Assembly: GCA_964429745.1 (NCBI GenBank)
Contig: CAYSDI010000055.1
Span: 1-24,668 of the forward strand
DNA length: 24,668 nucleotides
From: WGOA01 sp964429745
Lineage (GTDB): Bacteria > Bacteroidota > Bacteroidia > Chitinophagales > BACL12
Reading direction: 5' to 3'
Under the pieces are notes generated by a model. The model was not told the DNA's origin. It did no database searches and was given only the letters and a program-made list of their open reading frames with translations. Of the stretch, positions 21,369 through 24,668 are shown piece by piece. Each line of letters begins with the position of its first letter. The stretch's first letter is position 1. Made by a program: the position numbers and the translations under genes.

Positions 21369-23612
21369 TTACCAGGCAACTGCATCCGGGTGCTCTACTG
21401 GTCGCTCGCAGGCGTAGTGGCGACAGACGAAAATCCTGGTCTCCCCCTCCGTCCCTCGCCCTTCCAACAGGGGCCATTCGCCCGTAAGCGGTTCCTGGAG
21501 GGCCGCCATAAAGACAGTTCCGGGCGAAAAGCGCCGTTGCAACACACGACTAAAAGCCTGATAATCAGGCCCTACGATGGCTATCTCGCGCCGCTCCGAG
21601 CCTTCATCGGCCAGCGTGCAGGCCCATGCTCCGAACGACGTGCCGTAGCGGGCAACCGTCTCTTCCATGCCCTGGAGCATGGCCAAACCCCGCGTCAGAT
21701 AAGCCGCTCGGCCGCTAAACCGGGCCAGGCGAAGCAGATTCTCGGCCATAATGGCGTTTCCGGAGGGCGTTGCCCCATCGTAAAGGTCTACCTGCCGTAA
21801 AATGAGGTCTGTGGCATGCGACGAGGTGTAATAAAAATAGCGGCCGTCCTGGTCGGAGAACTGGTCAATAACCAGATCGGTCCAGCGGAGAGCTTGGCGC
21901 AGGCGTTCTGCGTCAAAAGCGCTTTCGTAACTGTCCAAAAGCGCAGCAATAAGAAACGCGTAGTCGTCCAGGACAGCATCAAAACGCGAATGGCCGTTCT
22001 GCCAAACGCGGAGCAGTCCCTGTTCAGCAGGCAGATCGGGCGATTGCTCCGGTAAAAGATCAGACAAAAGAAAGTCCAGACAGGCTTCAGCGGCGCCGCG
22101 CCAGCGGTCCGTGTCGGGGTCAATTCCGTCAAGCGCTGCCGATGCCTTGTAAAAACCAGTCGCCATGAGGGCATTCCAACCCAAAATGACCTTGTTGTCC
22201 AGCCCAGGGCGAATCCGGTTTGCCCGGGCGGCCAGCAAGAGAGCGCATCCTTCTTTGCGCTCAGCTTCCCAAACGGCTGGGGCCATGCTTTCCTGATTAG
22301 CAAAGGCCTCAATGGACAACGAGCGATGCAGAATATTGACTCCTTCCCAATTTCCCCCGGAACGAACCCCATAAAAGCGGCAAAAGCGGCCGGCGCGTTC
22401 GCCGAGTATGTTGCGGATTTCCGCCTCCTGCCACACGTAAAACTTGCCCTCTACCCCTTCGGAATCGGCGTCCAGCGTGGCGTAAAATCCGCCGTGCGGG
22501 TCTTGCCATTCGCGAAGTACAAAGCCCAGGGTCTCGCTGATGATTTGTGCAAAGCGCGGTCGCCCTTCGACCTGAAAGGCTTCTGCGTAGGCCGTGACCA
22601 GCAGCGCATTGTCGTATAACATTTTCTCAAAGTGGGGAACGAGCCAATGGGAATCCGTGGCATAACGCGCGAACCCGCCGCCGAGGTGGTCGTAAATGCC
22701 CCCCGCCCCCATGGCCTCCAGGCTGTGCAAGGCGTGTTGGGTGGCCTTTTGGAGGCCGGAATTCGCAACGGCTGGCTGCCTGGCCGCTTGCTCAGTCTGC
22801 CTGGCCGCTTGCGCTGGCTGCCTGGCCGCTTGCGCTGGCTGCCTGGCCGCTTGCGCTGGCTGCCTGGCCGCCCCCCCATGCCTGAGTAGAAACCGCAGGC
22901 TCATCGACGCCGGGAACTTTGGTGCCCCCCCGAAACCACCGTAGCGCTCGTCGGCCTGTTTGAGGTGGCTTTCAACCACCCGGCCCTGAAACTCGGGGCC
23001 AAACAGCGCCGGTTCCTCCGGGTTCGTGGTCAAACCCAGACCAGGCTTTTCGCTGTTGCCTGAACCAGCCACCGCCGCGCCTCCCACCGGCGCCACAAAG
23101 CGCGCTTCCTGCTCCCGCATGTGTCCAAGCAGCATGTCGGCCTGCTCTTCAACCTTGTCGCGCTGCTCGCGGAACGCCTCGCGAACCTGTCGCAAAACCG
23201 TGGTCCAGGCCGGTCGACCGGGCATATCCGTAGGCGGAAAATACGTGCCGCCGGTAAACGGCCGCCCCTCCGGAGTCAAAAACACGTTGAGCGGCCAGCC
23301 CCCGGAGCCCGTCATGACCTGCACGGCATTCATGTACACGTGGTCCAGATCGGGGCGCTCTTCGCGGTCAATTTTGATGTTAATAAAATCGCGATTCATG
23401 AAAACGGCCACATCGGCATCCTCAAACGACTCGCGCTCCATCACATGGCACCAATGGCAAGCCGAGTACCCAATGCTCAGCAAAATAGGCTTGTCTTCCA
23501 CGCGCGCGCGCTCAAGCGCCTCCGGCCCCCAAGGGAACCAGTCCACGGGATTGTGCGCATGTTGTTGTAGGTACGGGGACGATTCGCCCGCCAATCGGTT
23601 GGGCATAGCCAT
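21369..23612 (-). CDS. DUF255/YyaL family thioredoxin-domain protein
   Basis: A protein of about 747 residues of the conserved YyaL/SSP411 family: an N-terminal thioredoxin-like domain followed by an (alpha/alpha)6-barrel like that of glycoside hydrolases and epimerases. Its function is not settled. Family motifs are clear: MPNRLAGESSPYLQQHAHNP at the start, SACHWCHVM with the CxxC pair (C52/C55), GGWPLNVFLTPEGRPFTGGT, YGGFGGAPKFP, GGIYDHLGGGFARYATD and VPHFEKMLYDNALL. The frame opens at an ATG at 23642; the ATG at 23612 (or 23606) is preferred because the family begins at MPNRL. An Ala/Gln/Arg-rich repeat insertion lies near 248-281. The gene follows hemD closely (about 54 bases) and is probably cotranscribed with it. 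Confidence 0.93.
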   Translation of the reverse strand: MAMPNRLAGESSPYLQQHAHNPVDWFPWGPEALERARVEDKPILLSIGYSACHWCHVMERESFEDADVAVFMNRDFINIKIDREERPDLDHVYMNAVQVMTGSGGWPLNVFLTPEGRPFTGGTYFPPTDMPGRPAWTTVLRQVREAFREQRDKVEEQADMLLGHMREQEARFVAPVGGAAVAGSGNSEKPGLGLTTNPEEPALFGPEFQGRVVESHLKQADERYGGFGGAPKFPASMSLRFLLRHGGAARQPAQAARQPAQAARQPAQAARQTEQAARQPAVANSGLQKATQHALHSLEAMGAGGIYDHLGGGFARYATDSHWLVPHFEKMLYDNALLVTAYAEAFQVEGRPRFAQIISETLGFVLREWQDPHGGFYATLDADSEGVEGKFYVWQEAEIRNILGERAGRFCRFYGVRSGGNWEGVNILHRSLSIEAFANQESMAPAVWEAERKEGCALLLAARANRIRPGLDNKVILGWNALMATGFYKASAALDGIDPDTDRWRGAAEACLDFLLSDLLPEQSPDLPAEQGLLRVWQNGHSRFDAVLDDYAFLIAALLDSYESAFDAERLRQALRWTDLVIDQFSDQDGRYFYYTSSHATDLILRQVDLYDGATPSGNAIMAENLLRLARFSGRAAYLTRGLAMLQGMEETVARYGTSFGAWACTLADEGSERREIAIVGPDYQAFSRVLQRRFSPGTVFMAALQEPLTGEWPLLEGRGTEGETRIFVCRHYACERPVEHPDAVAW
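22776..22870 (-). repeat. 21-base tandem repeat coding for RQPAQAA heptads inside the DUF255 gene
   Basis: About 4.5 units of 21 bases. Units at 22797-22817, 22818-22838 and 22839-22859 are identical; the first (22776-22796) differs in a few bases and the last (22860-22870) is partial. On the coding strand they give repeats of the form AARQPAQ. A run of seven C follows directly (22871-22877), and another lies at about 22925-22931. The identity of three units points to recent expansion. Confidence 0.95.
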
Positions 23613-23666
23613 GAAACTGTTTCGGGCGAAAAGATACCGCATCCGAGGCGACCCGACAGCCGGTTC

Positions 23667-24473
23667 CTACCCGTTGACCTCGCGCAAATAGCGCTCAATG
23701 GCGGCGGTCATGGAAGGCAGGTCAGGTAGCGGGGCTTCCACATCCAGGCGGAGTTCACATTCCAATACGGCATTCTTGGTAGAGCTGCCGAATGCCGCAA
23801 TGCGGGTGAAGTTCTGCTTGAACTCCGGGAAGTTGATGAACAGCGACTTTACTCCTGCCGGGCTGAAGAACACGATCATGTCGTAAAAAATCTCCTTCAG
23901 GTCCGAAAGGTCCGCAGCGACCGTGCGGTAGATGACCGCCTCGGCATATTTGAAGCCCTTTTTGGTGAGAAATTCGGGAATCTCCGGGGCGCGAATATCC
24001 GAGCAGGGAAACAGGAAACTCTCCTTGTCTTTGTGCTTGAGCAACAAGTCGAGCAGGCTTTGCAGGTTGCCTTTACCAAAAAAAACTTTGCGCTTTCTGT
24101 ACTGGGTGTACTTCTGCAAGTAGAGCGCTACGGCCTCGGAATCACAAAAGAATTTGAGGTCTGCCGAATGCTTAACGCGCAATTCTTCTGAAATGCGAAA
24201 AAAGTGGTCAATGGCGTGCCGGCTGTTAAAGATAACAGCCGAAAATTCTTCAATATGAACTTTTGATTTTCGGAACTCCCTACTGTCAATAGGATCCACC
24301 TGAATGAATGGGCGGAAGTCAATTTTAAGGTGGTGCCGCTCCGCAAGTTCCAAATAAGGAGACTTGCCTTCCGGCTTGGGCTGGGAAATCAGAATCGATT
24401 TTACCGGCCGTTTTGAAGGATCCGCGGTCAAGGCGATAGGTTTAACTTTAGGCACCGAATCCCATTTAACCAA
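23667..24473 (-). CDS. hemD: Uroporphyrinogen-III synthase
   Basis: HemD closes and inverts ring D of hydroxymethylbilane to make uroporphyrinogen III, the common precursor of haem, siroheme and cobalamin, in the cytoplasm. The product of up to 268 residues has the Bacteroidota-type motifs VKSILISQPKPEGKSPYLEL, IFNSRHAIDHFFRI, FCDSEAVALYLQKY, VIYRTV and IVFFSPAGVKSLF, over two alpha/beta domains. The start is uncertain: the frame opens at a TTG (24473) that overlaps the upstream gene's stop by 8 bases; a GTG at 24455 leaves a 10-base gap. There is no in-frame ATG near the N-terminus. It is coupled to the DUF4271 gene upstream and followed by the DUF255 gene. Confidence 0.92.
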   Translation of the reverse strand: MVKWDSVPKVKPIALTADPSKRPVKSILISQPKPEGKSPYLELAERHHLKIDFRPFIQVDPIDSREFRKSKVHIEEFSAVIFNSRHAIDHFFRISEELRVKHSADLKFFCDSEAVALYLQKYTQYRKRKVFFGKGNLQSLLDLLLKHKDKESFLFPCSDIRAPEIPEFLTKKGFKYAEAVIYRTVAADLSDLKEIFYDMIVFFSPAGVKSLFINFPEFKQNFTRIAAFGSSTKNAVLECELRLDVEAPLPDLPSMTAAIERYLREVNG

Positions 24474-24668
24474 CTGATAACCAACTCGTTATACCTTTGA
24501 CAGCAACGGCTATCGGAGCGATTTCGAGCGTGCAAATATACACAACAAAAGCAAACTCATTGTGGCGCAATGATCCTGAACCCGCCTGAAGCCCCCGCAG
24601 CGACCGCCATCCAAACAAAAAAGCGAGCAAAACCAGCGAGGCCAGCACCCCCCACCCCCCCACCGGAT
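24466..24668 (-). CDS. DUF4271 membrane protein, C-terminal fragment (5' end outside window)
   Basis: Only the last 67 or so codons are inside the window; the frame is still open at base 24668. The visible part holds a transmembrane helix (GVLASLVLLAFLFGW) and the end FAFVVYICTLEIAPIAVAV, which resembles the YICTLEI-type C-terminus of DUF4271 proteins. These are small multi-helix membrane proteins often encoded just before hemD in Bacteroidota, and their function is unknown. The stop (24466-24468) overlaps the first possible hemD start. The assignment rests on the C-terminal motif and on context, so it is moderate. Confidence 0.7.
   Translation of the reverse strand, partial: PVGGWGVLASLVLLAFLFGWRSLRGLQAGSGSLRHNEFAFVVYICTLEIAPIAVAVKGITSWLSVG

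Noticed and set aside
22632..22944. Plus-strand frames rich in repeated LPGRLRW or CLAACAG units.
   Set aside because: They are the reverse reading of the 21-base tandem repeat inside the DUF255 gene, with no support as proteins.

Overview
The window reads as chromosomal DNA of a member of the Bacteroidota that carries a type IX secretion system (T9SS) and probably glides. The evidence is a complete porP/sprF-gldK-gldL-gldM-gldN cluster, a SprE/PorW-like TPR protein, and promoters of the Bacteroidota type (TTTG, 19 bases, TAnnTTTG). Most genes look to be above 50% G+C by eye. Together with the cluster content this fits Saprospiria- or Chitinophagia-like lineages, but that placement is only a guess. 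No tRNA, rRNA, CRISPR array, insertion sequence or phage gene was seen. No intergenic gap exceeds 300 bases.

Left part (1-3660): the 3' end of accB and a complete accC run rightward (acetyl-CoA carboxylase biotin carrier and biotin carboxylase). They converge on a leftward operon for a membrane-anchored M23 peptidase, a bactofilin, AtpZ and an AtpI-like membrane protein. This operon ends directly against accC, so the F1Fo ATP synthase genes that AtpZ/AtpI proteins serve are not next to it. A 219-base divergent region holding a 51-base concentric inverted repeat separates it from the rightward genes.

Middle-left (3861-11579): a tightly packed rightward run encodes a SprE/PorW-like TPR protein without a lipobox, penicillin-binding protein 1A, UvrC and a family 2 glycosyltransferase.

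Middle-right (11586-21327), all leftward: porP, gldK, gldL, gldM and gldN form the T9SS core, with good promoter matches before porP and before gldK. The core ends in a strong UUCG-loop terminator. Beyond it lie three more genes: a GldM paralogue that lacks the transmembrane helix and the D2 domain (gldM2), an AT-rich fatty-acid desaturase that looks inserted, and a divergent GldN paralogue with a 15-base tandem repeat (gldN2). GldM and GldN are direct partners in the T9SS periplasmic shaft and ring. The degenerate second pair is therefore the most interesting feature here: it may be a soluble accessory or alternative module of the secretion machine.

Right end (21369-24668), leftward: the 3' end of a DUF4271 membrane protein gene, hemD (uroporphyrinogen-III synthase), and a DUF255/YyaL-type thioredoxin-domain protein that carries a 21-base tandem-repeat insertion.
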